Source: Anthoceros angustus
Taxonomy: Eukaryota > Streptophyta > Anthocerotopsida > Anthocerotales > Anthocerotaceae
DNA length: 64,000 nt
NCBI GenBank assembly: GCA_010909165.1
Contig: MU008166.1
Location: 682,001-746,000 of the forward strand
Direction: 5' to 3'
Shown here: positions 1 to 11,037 of the stretch, piece by piece
How positions within the stretch are numbered: position 1 is the stretch's first letter
Layout of the letters: every line of letters begins with the position of its first letter
Translations under genes and position numbers: made by a program
Notes under the pieces: generated by a model
Seen by the model: only the letters and a program-made list of their open reading frames with translations
What the model was told of the DNA's origin: nothing
Database searches by the model: none

Positions 1-28
1 TTCTCACCATCTTCTAATTTGGTTGCAG

Positions 29-620
29 ATGGCAGATCCCTTGACAGCGCTGATGCATGCTGTCCAAGTAATGAATTTTCTGAAGACTCTGATCTTAAGG
101 ACTTTGCGAGAGCGACAGGAGGCCGCTCTTGATCCTCATCCTACTTCCTCGCGGCCTGAGGAACCTCATGAAGATAGTCGGGACAACGATTATGGGGGTG
201 CTCTGCTCAATGGCTTCACCTCTCGAGATAGTAGCGTGAGGGAGCCGAAATTGGAATATGAGGACTACACTCACCGGAAAGCTCAATCCAAGCCGCGTGG
301 CAAGTCGAAGAACAGAGGTGGAAGGCTTGTGAGCACTATAGATCAACAAAGTGAGCGAGTGGAGGCATGGTGAGAAGACCATATGAGAAGTCTCCTTCCA
401 TTCGAACTGCAGGAGAGGGCAAGATACTATCGATGCATCTCGTCCACTGATTTGTCGGAAGATAAAGGCACATGAAGACGTTGTTGATGTTGAATGTCCG
501 CAGCGTGCATCTGCGGTAGGTGAGGTGGTTGGTGTTGAGACGCTTCGGGTCTCGGGAGAAGCAGGCGGCAGCCGGTCATCGGACAAGATGGAAACTGGTT
601 GTCAGTCTGGCTTGGAATAG
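29..620 (+). CDS. Rop GTPase-activating protein, 3' part (partial)
   Basis: RopGAPs stimulate GTP hydrolysis by plant Rho (ROP) GTPases at the plasma membrane and act in polar growth. The window opens in an intron ending TTGCAG; the exon starts at 29 with MADPLTALMHAVQVMNFLKT, which matches the conserved segment closing the RhoGAP domain of plant RopGAPs, usually found after an N-terminal CRIB motif (outside this window). A charged, low-complexity tail follows, with SERVEAW near its end. The frame hits TGA at 371. A donor at 370 joined to the acceptor before 413 keeps the frame (W-R) and gives a further 69 codons to TAG at 620, but that intron would be only 43 bp. If it is not used, the protein ends at 373. 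Domain identity is fairly sure; the last exon is tentative. Confidence 0.7.
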
Positions 621-892
621 TATCATGTGCAATGTCCGTTTAAGTGACGCAGCAGTGCAAGGCTAGATGGTTCATGCCCTTGGGTGCAAAGTAATTTGCC
701 CTCCTGTCCAGCATCTAAAACTGTAGGTGATCCACAATCAGGACAAAGTTAACTTCAAATCTAGGTGAGAAGCTTCCACATCCTGTACCAACTACCCTGT
801 AAAGTTGTGTAAAATAATTCCGGTGACTTTCAACCCAATGGGTGCTTGTGCACAGAGTTGCATCTTGGTTGCACTTGGGGAATGGCAGTCCT

Positions 893-1069
893 CCTTGTGG
901 AAGTCTGCTTGTAATCATGCCTGTGACTGATGCATTGCCTGTGGAAGTCTGCTCGTAATCATGCCTGTGACTGATACATTGCCTGTGGAAGTCTGCTCGT
1001 AATCATGCCTGTGACTGATACATTGCCTGTGGAAGTCTGCTCGTAATCATGCCTGTGACTGATACATTG
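893..1069. repeat. 44-bp tandem repeat, about four copies
   Basis: The unit contains GTGGAAGTCTGCTCGTAATC and CATGCCTGTGACTGATACAT and recurs with its ATG at 917, 961, 1005 and 1049, an exact 44-bp period. The first copy has two substitutions; the others are nearly identical. The short ORFs here on both strands are by-products of the repeat. It lies just downstream of the RopGAP 3' end and no gene is seen. Confidence 0.9.
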
Positions 1070-1477
1070 CCGAAGTCCAAGATAACGTCGATGATCCCCG
1101 CACTCGTTTTCCTCAGCGGCAGTCTCTGGCTGCCTGACCCTGGCAACAATGCTATCGCTACAGGGACTTGCAAGTGTTTGATTTGGATACAGAGCGAGAT
1201 GAGAAATTGCAAACAACTATGCATTTCATGTGCCTGGATTCCGCTGAGGTTTGCGCCCACTAGGGGCGGGGTCTGACAGTGCCGGCGGAACGAGATTCTT
1301 TGGATCGCGGGCTCCTTGGAGTGCTTCTGACCATACTGACAATGACGATATCTGTTGCCTCTGTGCAAGTTGTTTATAAGCAGGATCTTTCTTTGGTCGA
1401 CAGACAGCACACGTGGAATGACGAGACTGGAATGGAAATTTGAATTATAAATTCCTAACTAACGAATTCTAAATCTA

Positions 1478-2250
1478 TGACATGGTAGGGCATACGAGTG
1501 ACGCGGAAAGAGTTTGACATGGTAGGGCATAGGAGTAACATGATAGGGCATATGAAAAACGTAGAAAGAGTTTGACATGGTAGGGCATAGGAGTAACGAC
1601 TCTTTCTACGCAGCTAATAAGGAATCGACAAGTACTAGCTTCCCAGCGGTCTAGGATCTTGCCAATTCACTCCACAACAGACTTGCACGATTCTCGGTGC
1701 TCTCAACCTCACGACGCAACACGAGGCTCCAAGTAGCTCGCCAGCTTTCAACCTCACGACGCAACACTAGGCTCCAAGTAGCTCGCCTAGGCTCCAAGTA
1801 GCTCGCCATCCGCTCTCAACAATTCTCAGTGCTCTCAATCTCCCAACGCAACACTAGGCTCCAAGTAGCTCGCCGTCTGCTCTCAACCTCATGACGTAAT
1901 ACTAGGCTCCAAGTAGCCCGCCATCCACTAACAACTCGCAGACCACCTCCTCGAAGTGGTGCTCTTCATTGATAGAATACACACTTGAGTGTGGCTATCT
2001 ACACCCTAGCTATTGTCCTTGACTTCACTAGCTAGGCGGCTACTGTCCTTGACTTCACTAGCTAGGCAGCTACTGTCCTTGACTTCACTAACTAGGCTCT
2101 CCACACTTCCCTCAACACAAGGAGTTCTCTTATCTAGGCTCTCCACAGTTCTCTCAACACAAGGAATTCTCTTGGCTAGGCTCTCCTCATTTATCTCAAC
2201 TCAAGGAATTCTCCTAGCTAGGCTCTCCACAGTTCTCTCAACACAAGGCT
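1478..2250. repeat. Composite minisatellite block
   Basis: Three unrelated short repeats lie side by side. At 1478-1600 the motif GACATGGTAGGGCATA recurs with variable spacers. At 1690-1925 a segment containing CTAGGCTCCAAGTAGCTCGCC recurs about six times, often preceded by CTCTCAACCTCACGACGCAA. At 2015-2245 there are three copies of TACTGTCCTTGACTTCACTA followed by four of a ~42-bp unit containing CTCTCAACACAAGGAATTCT. No gene is recognised; the 85-codon ORF at 2013-2270 is a translation of the repeat. Confidence 0.8.
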
Positions 2251-2674
2251 TGCAACGCATCATGAACTGATTGATGATGATGATAATGATGATTCCTCAA
2301 AGTCTTTGCTCTCGCCCTTATATATCCCGCAGGCTTGCCTTAACTAGGCAGCAACTAACTCAAGGGATTCTTACAGACCACTGAGCACTAAGAGTCCTCT
2401 CTAGGCAACTCTTCATTAGTGGCTGTAGCAATTTCTCTCTAATAGGAGATTGCCTAAAGCATGCAACACATGCATCTTCTTAACATGGCAGCTACTCATT
2501 AACTTTTTACCTCTTTTAACTTTTTACCTTTCTATCTTATTTCACCAATACCATTACTATAGGGGCCTCTATATGATAATGGGTGACTCCGTCTACACCA
2601 AAATAATATGAAAAGGAGAAACCTGAAGGGCTCCGTGAACTGGAGTATTACGCTCCAAGAAAGCGTATTGGAGT

Positions 2675-2836
2675 TATACTATTCTCTAGCAAAATCTCAT
2701 CAAAGTTCTCGTACTAAGTATTCTCATAAATAATTTTTTAAAATTAAAACCTATTGGATTTATACTATTCTCTAGCAAAATCTCATCAAAGTTCTCGTAC
2801 TAAGTATTCTCATAAATAATTTTTTAAAATTAAAAC
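2675..2836. repeat. Two 76-bp direct repeats at 86-bp spacing
   Basis: Bases 2675-2750, starting TATACTATTCTCTAGC, are repeated at 2761-2836 with no difference that I can see. The 10-bp spacers (CTATTGGATT after the first copy) also resemble the bases before the first copy, so the real unit is 86 bp. The segment is AT-rich and noncoding. Confidence 0.9.
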
Positions 2837-3624
2837 ATTTTTCTTTAAGACAATTTGATCGAAAGTTTTTTTATGCTCCTACAATATCGAAGCTCGAGGC
2901 AAACCCACGATCTAATTCGAGTATAATCCAACAAGAAACCACAACAAATCACTTGGGGTAATTATAGGTGTCCTTGAACACAGTCATTTTTTTTTGCTAT
3001 TATCTTTACCTTGTTAGTGTTTGAATAAAATATTGTATGGAATGTCGAAGCTGAGGTAATCGCAGGTGAAGCTTGAGGCAAATGCTCTATCTTGTTGGAT
3101 TATTATCCTCCAAGAAACCACCGGAAATCAGCTCGAGGGAATTGTAGATATCCTCGGACCGAGATTTTCTTTTCGTCTTTTCCTTGGTAGTGCTAGAGTA
3201 GAATATTGCCTCTACAATGTCGAACCTGGGGTAATTGTAGATGTCGAAGCTGGGATAATCATAGGTGTCAAAGCTGGGGTAATTGTAGGTGTCGAAGCTA
3301 GGGTAATCGTAGGTGTCTGAAGCTGGGATAATCGTAGGTGTCGAAGTTGGGGTAATAGTAGGTATCCTCTGGGGTAATAGTAGGTATCCTCGAACCAAGT
3401 GTTGTTCTTTTGTTTGTAGTGTGAAAATTTTAGAATAAAATATTACTCTTACAATGTAGAAGCTGGGGTAATCACAATCAAATTTATGGTAGATATCCTT
3501 GAAATGAGTCTTCTTCTTTTTTTGTAGCAACTAATTGTAGGTATCCTTGAACCAAGTCCGCTATTTGTTTTGTACTAGTGTGAATTTTTTTTTCCATAAA
3601 TTTTCAAGCTCACAACAATGTGAA

Positions 3625-3675
3625 GGGGGGCGAGAATCGGACTCGCGTCCTCTTGGTGTTTTCCCATGAACTAAA
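3625..3675 (-). pseudogene. tRNA-Pro-like element, truncated 3' half
   Basis: On the minus strand this reads GAGGACGCGAGTCCGATTCTCGC, a T-arm with one change (GTCC for GTTC) in an otherwise tRNA-Pro-like 3' half. It is preceded by GGGAAAACACC, which also precedes the T-arm of the element at 4369-4445. The 5' half is missing or unrecognisable. It is a relic, not a functional tRNA. Confidence 0.5.
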
Positions 3676-4368
3676 ACAAAAAACAAAAAATTTTAATTTA
3701 AGTCTACTAAGGACGGACATGCTCTCATGAGACTGAGTTCTCCAGGCAACTTGCTCCTTGGAGTAAACCAGTCTACTAGCACTAGAGGCATGGCTCTTAC
3801 AACTGGTGGCCCCACACACTGCGGAGACTAGGGCAAGATGTTTATAATAGGTGGTCCCGTGGGGCCATGAAGCTTGGGGATGGGTGGCACCCCATCCAAG
3901 CACTAATCCATCCAAAGGGACGTTTAGCTGTGGAGTTCCATTGAACTCATGATTGTTTGCTTGGTAGTGTTAGAATAATGTTGAAGTTGGTAGTAATCAC
4001 AGGTATCCTTGAATCGAGTTTTTTTTTTGAAGTGTGAAAATTTTACTATATAGATAGCAAGCTCACAACAACAACATCAACATCTTTACTTATGTGCACT
4101 AAGGGTGGAAGGACCACCATAGGATAGAAATAATACAGCGTAAAAGAGTAAAAAAGCCGAGTACACATACGTACGTATGAACTAGAGAGACATGAATTGT
4201 TTGAAAAAAGAGACAACAATTATAAGAGTTGAAAAAGAGGCAAAAGCTATAAGAAGTCCAATAAGGCCTATCGATTGATCAAGAAGCTCAGAAAGACAAA
4301 AGCCAGAAAGCTTAAGGATATGAAAAGAGAAAAATCTGTCAAGGGAAAATACAATCATGTGAATGCTC

Positions 4369-4445
4369 GGGCATTGCTAAAATCAAACTCAAGTCCTCTG
4401 GGTGTTTTCCCTTAGCCTAAGGGCATGCCACTAGACCTAACGCCC
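4369..4445 (-). pseudogene. tRNA-Pro-like element, full-length but degenerate
   Basis: The minus strand has a seven-base acceptor arm GGGCGTT facing AATGCCC (one G-T pair), a D-arm with GGTCTAGTGGCATG like plant tRNA-Pro, and a T-arm reading GAGTTTGATTTTAGC with a broken stem. The anticodon region is replaced by an inserted hairpin (CCCTTAG/CTAAGGG) followed by AAAACACCC. It is 77 nt long. It is probably a tRNA-derived repeat or pseudogene. Confidence 0.5.
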
Positions 4446-5288
4446 GTAATACTCACTTAACCAACAGTAAAATGGGAAGTAAACAAGTTGTCTAGTTCCT
4501 GAAAACGTGGGTTGAGTAGAGAGACAAGAGGTCTGAAATAGATTATTTTGCTCCAAGAAAATTCAGCAAATTAGCTAGGGGCAATTGTAAGTGGCCTTGA
4601 ATCAAGATTTGTTTGGGCTCTAGTCTTTTCCTTGGTGATGTTAGAATAAACAGTAGAGTAGACATTATTAATATGTGAGATGGGAAATCCCATGTACCCC
4701 TAAAGTCCGGGACAACCAAAAGGAACAACCCAAAAAGGCTAGTAATGTTAGAATAAAATCTTACCTCTCCAATGTCGAAGCTGGGGTTATCGTACGAAGC
4801 TTGAGACAAAACCTCTCATTGGACAAATATCCTCCAAGAAGCTTGAGGCAAACCCTCTTATTGGACAAATATCCTCCAAGAAAGCACAACAAATTAGTTT
4901 GGGGAATTGTATCCGATATCCTTGGATGAAGCCTTTTTTTGATCTTTTTCTTAGTAATGTTAGAATAAAATAATATCTCTACAATGTGAAAGCTGGGATA
5001 AGCCTAGGGTAATCGTAAATATCCTTTTTCTTATGGATTGTAAAAATTTGATTTCAAAAATTGAGAGGTCATAGTGATATGATGCCATTCAAGAGGTTGC
5101 CAGAATTATCCTTAACCGAGTCTTCTTCTTTTTTCTGAAGTGTAAAAATTTGATTCCAAAAATTGAGAGGTCATAGTGATATGATGCCATTCAAGAGGTG
5201 TTGCTAGAATTATCCTTAACCGAGTCTTCTTCTTTTTTTTGAAGTGTAAAAATTTGATTCCAAACTTGAAAGGTTATAAATATAAGAT

Positions 5289-5930
5289 ATAATGTGTCCA
5301 AATGGCTTAGGCCAAATGGACACACGTTTATGACAACGCCGCTGTTAGGCACTCTGTGCTTAGATCATCTTAGGCTTAGATCCTCCTGTGCTGGGATTGG
5401 TATTTAGATGGGGTGCCTAGAGGAAGTTGATGCCCTTGGTGTAAGTAGCTTAGGCACACCATAGTATAAGTTGTTAAGTACCAATATTTAGATGGGTGCT
5501 TGGAGGGAATGGATGCCCTTTGTGCAAGTAGCTTAGGCATACCATGATACAAGTTATTAAATACGAAGTCCCATGCATCATGTGCTTAGATCGGTACTTA
5601 GATGGGGTTCTTAGAGGGAGTGGTTGCTCCGGTGCAAATAGCGTAGGCTCACCATGGTACAACTTGTTATTTCTCACCATGGTACAAGTTGTTAAGTACC
5701 AAGTCCCATGACAAAAAATATCGGTACTTAGATGGGGTGCCTAGAGGGAATGGATGCCCTCGGTGCATGGACTCACCATGGTACAAGTTGTTAAGTCTCA
5801 CCATTATACAAGTTGTTAAGTACCAAGTCCCATAACCAAAACAAATTCGTTACAATGGACTTCTTCTTCTTCTTCATATCACTTGAATGGACTTCTTCTT
5901 CTTCTTCATATCACTTGAATGGAGTCTTGG
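5289..5930 (-). repeat. R1 dispersed repeat, several inverted partial copies
   Basis: Read on the minus strand, this block contains three to four incomplete copies of a repeat also found at 17.9, 25.8 and 61.8 kb (plus strand). Shared landmarks are CATGGGACTTGGTACTTAAC, ACTTGTACCATGGTG and CACCCCATCTAAGTACCGAT. At its low-coordinate end is an imperfect palindrome, GTGTCCAAATGGC...GGACAC; at 5859-5913 there is a CTT/GAA microsatellite, the end that begins the other copies. No coding potential. Confidence 0.75.
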
Positions 5931-6032
5931 ACTTTCGATGGAGTACAAAAGTTTATATCACTTGAATGCAGCCTTTTTTTTTCTCAGGTAAATTTTAAAA
6001 ATGTTTTAAAGTTCTCACCTTCATTACATAAG

Positions 6033-6108
6033 GGGCATTGCGAGAATCGAACTCGCGTCCTCTAGGTCATTACGAGTACCTAGCGTCATACCACTAGACC
6101 AAATGCCC
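6033..6108 (-). tRNA. tRNA-Pro-like gene or pseudogene with enlarged anticodon loop
   Basis: The minus strand folds as a 76-nt tRNA. The acceptor stem GGGCATT/AATGCCC is perfect, the A box reads TGGTCTAGTGGTA, and the T-arm GCGAG-TTCGATT-CTCGC is perfect with an intact B box. These parts match plant nuclear tRNA-Pro as I recall it. The anticodon stem is CTAGG/CCTAG, but the loop is 12 nt instead of 7, so no anticodon can be assigned. A Thr(CGT) reading needs two mismatches in the stem. It could be transcribed by Pol III but is unlikely to be a standard decoding tRNA. It belongs to the same family as the elements at 3.6 and 4.4 kb. Confidence 0.5.
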
Positions 6109-6881
6109 GAGTGGTAACAGATGGGAAGTACTTTATATAAAACAAAAAACCGTCAAGCTCCTCAGATTTCTACGGTCCCGCGCAAGAAAGCAGGTGGTCT
6201 GAATGTTATTAATACAGAGCACATGAAAGGTCATTTTAGTGAAAGGTCATTTTAACCTCAATTCCCCCAAGAGAACACTTTCCTCCCACTCATCGGCTTC
6301 TAGCTGTGGATTCTGTTGGCTTGGGTGCTGTGCGCGTGGGACTGGAGAGTTGTGAAAGCCAGTGATTACAGTGCAACCGGTGCAATGGCATTTCTTCCAG
6401 GTGGGAAAAACCCTCTGACTTGGAGTTGTCCCGGTAGCCTGCGTCGCTTTTTAAAAGCTTTGCTCCGTCACTTTTTATCTTTGCTCCACTTTGAGGAGAT
6501 CCAAGTTTGGGTTGTGTCGATGTGATTTCACAGGACAATGAAGTAGCAAAACTAGCTTGCAATAAGTACCCGGCAGATAAATGTGACTACACAAGACAAT
6601 AAAGCTACAAATTTAGTTTGCGATGCGGTATTATTCAACAGTGGTGTCGTTGGGCTTTCTTTGTGGGCATTTGGATAAGGTAGGTGACAAACTGTCGAGG
6701 TAGCCACTCGCTCAGACACAAAGTAAAATGGTATTTGAATTGTAATGGTTACACAAGGCAAAGAGGCCGGGCTGGAGGTGGCGGGATTTTCATATCCTCC
6801 CTGTCTGCAATGTGCAGACACCCATGATTGTTTGTGGGCATCCAAATGGGTAGGTGATAAAATACAAAGTTAGGCACTTCC
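6109..6881. other. Intergenic, no gene recognised
   Basis: Only short overlapping ORFs on both strands with no recognisable domain. The part next to 6881 is probably the 3' UTR of the minus-strand ARM-repeat gene. Confidence 0.5.
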
Positions 6882-9845
6882 TTACACCGGTGATGCAACC
6901 TCTGCAAATTGAAGTGGAAGCAGTCTATCCTGGGCGCTGCGAACCAAGTCTTCCATATCCTGCTGGTGGCGTGTGAGCCCAACATGGCCGGAGAAAGTGT
7001 AGTAGTTTTCGATGTCCCATACCGTCTCCAGCATGAAATGCAGCTTCCTCTCCAGGCCAGCTTCCCGAAACTCCTTCACGAAAAACTGGTCCGCATCCAT
7101 GAGAGCATTCATGAGCTCCACTGCATGGCGCCTCAACCTCGGCCGAGAAGTCTTGGTCGGGATGAGCGTCATGAGCTTGAGAACGAACATGTGCTTGTCC
7201 ACTCTGATCTTTGAGAAGATGCTGTCCAGCTCTGCAGCACCGTACTCCCCGGTGGCAACGGCCTGTGAAAGAGCCTGAGCAACCAGGCCTAGTGCGGATT
7301 CCTGGTGTTTCCCCTCCTGCTCCATGACAATGAGGAAGGCATCAGGGATGATGGTGATGAGCTGTGCTTTGTCTGCAGGGGTAGCATACACGCAGAAAGA
7401 GCGCAATATTTTGGCGGATGTGGCCCCGAGATCGGGGTCTGGGACCAGCTCCATGAAGTATTGCAGAGTCGGGATTTTCTGCCCCGTTTCCAGATCCCGC
7501 AGCTGGATCATTCTGCGGCAGTTCTTCTCGTTTTGCAGAGCAAGCAGGTTGAGCGTCTCGCCTGCCTTCTCGGCTAGCTTGAGTTTCTCCTGCGGCATCG
7601 GGGATTCGGGTGGCCAGGTCTTCTTGCACAGCAGGAGCTCAACCAGATAGCGGATCAAACCCCCCGTGCCGCCCAGGCTTTCCCGCACCTTGATGTCATC
7701 GTCCATCGCCAAGTAGGTCAGGAGGTCGACAGCACACGCCTGCATTCGGGGATGGCTTGAACCGTATTGTAGAATGTCCCTGATGTTCCGCACAGCGAAG
7801 ATCACGTGGAGGATGGATGCCCGCAGCTGGGTCCCTGTGGAACCCGGAGTGGATGCCAGCATGCTCAGGATTTGCAAGGATTTCTTGAACACCTTGCCAG
7901 CAGGTCCGATTTCGGATAGCTGGAAATCAGCCTTCGTCCTGACGTGCGTGAAGGATACGAGGATGGGAAGCAAGCTCCTGGTGGCCCCGATTCTGGCCCT
8001 GTTGTTGTGATCCCTGGCCAAGTATTTCAAGATCCGCAGGCCTAGGAGCCGGAGCTTGGTGGCATCATCCCTGGTGTCCGTGTTCTCCAGTCCCTTCAAT
8101 TCTGGAGCACCCAGCAGGGACACGATGCCCTCCAGAGCTCCAGCTATGCTGGCAATACGGAATGTGTTGCGGCTGAAGAACACCAGCCTGCTCACAATCT
8201 CAGCAGCTGAGCTGCGGATCTGCTCCTCATTCTCATTATGCCATGACAGCATTTCCACAAGCCGCTCAAACACCCTGGGAGTGGAGCCGAGACGACGGAG
8301 GCTGTCTTCGGCAGAGGTAGGATCCTTGACAAAGGCTGTGAGCAGCTGGGAGCCTGCTAGCTGGTCCTTGGGGGTATCACTCTGGATGAGATCGATGGAA
8401 TACGCTACCAGGTCCATGTCTAGCCCTGTGAACACGCTCCCTTGTAAGCTCTTGCTGTAAACGTCGTAAAAGAAAGCCTTGACGACGTCTTGCATCTCCC
8501 TAGGCAGCCTGTAGTCCTCGCTCACCTTCATGATCAGCTGTTCGTGGGTGAGCTTCACCTCCCAGTAGAATCTTTCAAACAGGAAGATGGCAGCCTCAGC
8601 GAGGGCCAAGCCGTAGAACAGGTCCAGTGCAAGAATGAGATTGCTGGCAGCTTTCCCGAGATTAGATGACGGGTCAATGAAGTCATGGTGGTACAGCCGC
8701 CAACTTGACAAGACAACACTCGAGATTGCTGAACATATCTGCATCCAGTAGAGATAGAGACTAATTGCCTGAGAAGAAAAGAGGATCAGCCGGGTGCAAG
8801 GTATGAAAGGAACAATTGTGGTAGACCATGTTCGCTTCATCAACACCGGATTCCCACCAGGTGTTGCTGCAGCCTGCTTCAGGATTCTGATGGCCCTGTC
8901 GGCACGTTTTGAAGTCGGGATTTGTCCGCTATCCATCTTCTGTAGTATTGGGGTTGTTCTCAACTCAGCGCCGTCACCTTCAAGTACTGAATGGTCCACG
9001 CCATGCTCGGCATTCTCAGGCTTATGAACAAGGGAATGCAGAGCCGTCTTCACCACTTGTGAGCTCCTCTGCATAACATCAGATCCAACCTGCACATCAC
9101 GGAGGCTGTCAATCATCCCATAGTCACCCATCCTAAACAAAATAAAAAATCTGGAACTGCAATGCACTAAGGGAGGGAGTCAATTCCAAGACCACAGCAC
9201 CTTGTACACAGTAGTGGTCGCCCTTTTGGCTTTTTCCGTAAACGCCTTCGTGGCCTTGGATGCGACATGCTGCCACTCCAGCTCATGGCTCCTGGCAAAT
9301 ATCCTCACCCCTTCGGTGACGAGCAACACCGCTACAACCCAGAAATCAATGGATTTGGCAGTGGTAGCAAACCCACCCAGCAGCACGACAGTCGCCCACA
9401 AAAATGCAAGGGTGCCCAGATTACTAGCTGCCTTCTCCAGAGCCGCCAATCTGAGAGCAAACAGCGTGATTGCAGTCTCCGGAGCCAGCTTATCCTTCTG
9501 CCCATACCACCTACGATCATCATCTTCACCCACAGCCGACTCATCAACAGGCTCTTCCACTGCCTCCAGATCTCGGTCTCCTTTGGGTCCGGCCTGCCCC
9601 TTCTCCGTCATCTCACCTGATCCAGGCGAACTGGTAGCAGAGGTCCGATAGGAAGGGCTGAAAGGATTCGGCGACCGTTCCCGTTCAGAAGAAGAGCTTG
9701 CTAAGATGCTGAACCTGCTGGCGGGAATCCCAATGCCCCAATTTCCACGGCCTTGCCCAGCCCTCGTCAAGCTCGATGTCCTCCGCAGCTCCTCCTCACT
9801 TGTGTCAGGCAAGGCGAATTCTACATGCCTCGAGCTTTTGTCCAT
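6882..9845 (-). CDS. Plant ARM-repeat protein with N-terminal membrane segments
   Basis: Two exons are predicted: 9845-9201 and 9089-6882 (111-bp intron, phase 0, join VYK|VGS), giving about 950 residues. Residues 1-115 are polar and Ser/Pro-rich. Then comes ALEKAASNLGTLAFLWATVV and a second hydrophobic stretch (FWVVAVLLVTEGVRIFARSH), a pattern I recall from plant 'ARM repeat superfamily' membrane proteins of about 830-850 residues. Two more hydrophobic stretches lie near residues 320-380 (LILFSSQAISLYLYWMQ; LILALDLFYGLALAEAAIFL). The C-terminal ~550 residues are helical repeats compatible with armadillo folds. Function is unknown; a membrane-attached scaffold is inferred. A further small intron before 8770 (a TTTTCTTCTCAG acceptor is present) cannot be excluded. 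ATG 9845 is the first in frame. Confidence 0.7.
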
Positions 9846-11037
9846 CCTGTCAGTGAGCGGACCCTACAATCAGAGAGCAGAAACAGTGCTCCTGGCACTG
9901 CCACTGCCACTGCTACTGCTACAGCAAGCCACCTGATCCCTACCGAATTCAAGTCCTTTCTGGCGAACACAGAGTCGCATTGTGGTCCACAAACAACCAC
10001 GACACCAAACGAATGCTCGGAGAATCCGACTTTCCAGGACGAAACAACTCCCGAGCCCTCAGGATTCTGGATCCGAGAAGGAGCTGGATGCCCGAAGGCG
10101 GCTTCGCTTAAATGGCAGAAGCGGATGTAGATCGACAGGTGAGCGGAGAGGGAGGACAGACCATGACGCAAGCTCGGAAAAGGCAAGGTAGCTACCAGGT
10201 CGGGCTGCGGATGGTCAACAATTCAGAAAAACGTTGCCTTCGTGCGCACACTTGGAGTCACTTCATCACAACTTTATCTTCCTGCCGTATGCATCTTTAG
10301 CGTCGGTAATTTTGTCTGTCTGGAGCTCTATTTTCCAGTTCCGTCTCTGACAAAGGATCCACTGTGCTACCAGACGTTGGCCCCTCCAGCACACAACTTC
10401 ACGGATTATGCTAACCACCACGCGCTCCCGCTGCTTACCAGCCCCAACTTGTCTGATCCTGCGGCCCGGACCTCTTCCCGGGTTGCCGCTATCAGGCAAC
10501 CACCGAAGGTCACTGTACCACGTGCGGGACGGCGAAGTTTGCTTGGAACCCATCAGCCCATGAGAGCGTGCCAGCGGAGACGGCAAGATATTCTACTCGG
10601 AAAAATTGCTGACCGTGTCATTTGCCCGAGACTGCTTTGTTTTCAGATGTACAGAAGCACAGTGTCATGGTGGCGGTGGTGGTAGCACGGCTTAACAACT
10701 GCCACCTGCTAACGGAGGCGTCATGGTGTGAGCTGTGAGGCCGAGTAGGCCATAGACCAAGGGGACCCAGTCATGCAGAAAAGGTCAGTGTTGGCTTCAG
10801 CCAAACCTCTCAGCCAAACCTTCCTTCGTCCACCCGCTGGAAAGGAGGATTGAGGAATGCTCGGAAGGACGGTGTGGGACCACTCTGGACCATGTCTGCA
10901 CAAGCAATGATAGTTTAATACTGTGGCAAATCTTGGGGGAATAAAGAAAAATCTTCGGACAAATAATGCACGAACGAAGCTCACCTGGGCGAGCGATCCC
11001 GCACGGACCCCTGACACTTTACGAGTCGGGTGGCGTC
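9846..11037. other. Intergenic, divergent-side flank
   Basis: This holds the presumed promoter of the ARM-repeat gene and the 3' flank of the EAF7-like gene. A CACTGC microsatellite lies at about 9894-9932. ORFs of 60-147 codons on both strands have no recognisable domain. I see no gene. Confidence 0.5.

Larger units (their letters stand above)
2870..5290. repeat. Nested satellite-like repeat region
   Basis: This 2.4 kb holds diverged copies of a ~200-bp module that combines a 'caa-gaaa-ccacaacaaatca' block, 'gaattgtaggtatcctcgaacc-gagtc', a T-run, and 'gttagaataaaata...acaatgtcgaagctg'. Copies begin near 2880, 3070, 4540 and 4800. Inside it, 3215-3400 is a ~24-bp minisatellite (GGTGTCGAAGCTGGGGTAAT). 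Bases 5041-5290 hold three copies of a 101-105-bp unit starting TAAAAATTTGATT. No protein-coding gene is recognised. Confidence 0.7.

Noticed and set aside
893-1069. CRISPR-like array
   Set aside because: The 44-bp units are directly adjacent with no unique spacers, and the context is plant nuclear DNA.
3610-3915. 101-codon minus-strand ORF near 3.7 kb
   Set aside because: It overlaps a tRNA-like relic and a partial R1-like stretch (AAGTCTACTAAGGACGGA) and has no domain.
6033-6108. Functional tRNA-Thr(CGT)
   Set aside because: CTCGTAA could serve as a 7-nt loop, but the adjoining stem then has two mismatches, and the acceptor and T-arms are of tRNA-Pro type.
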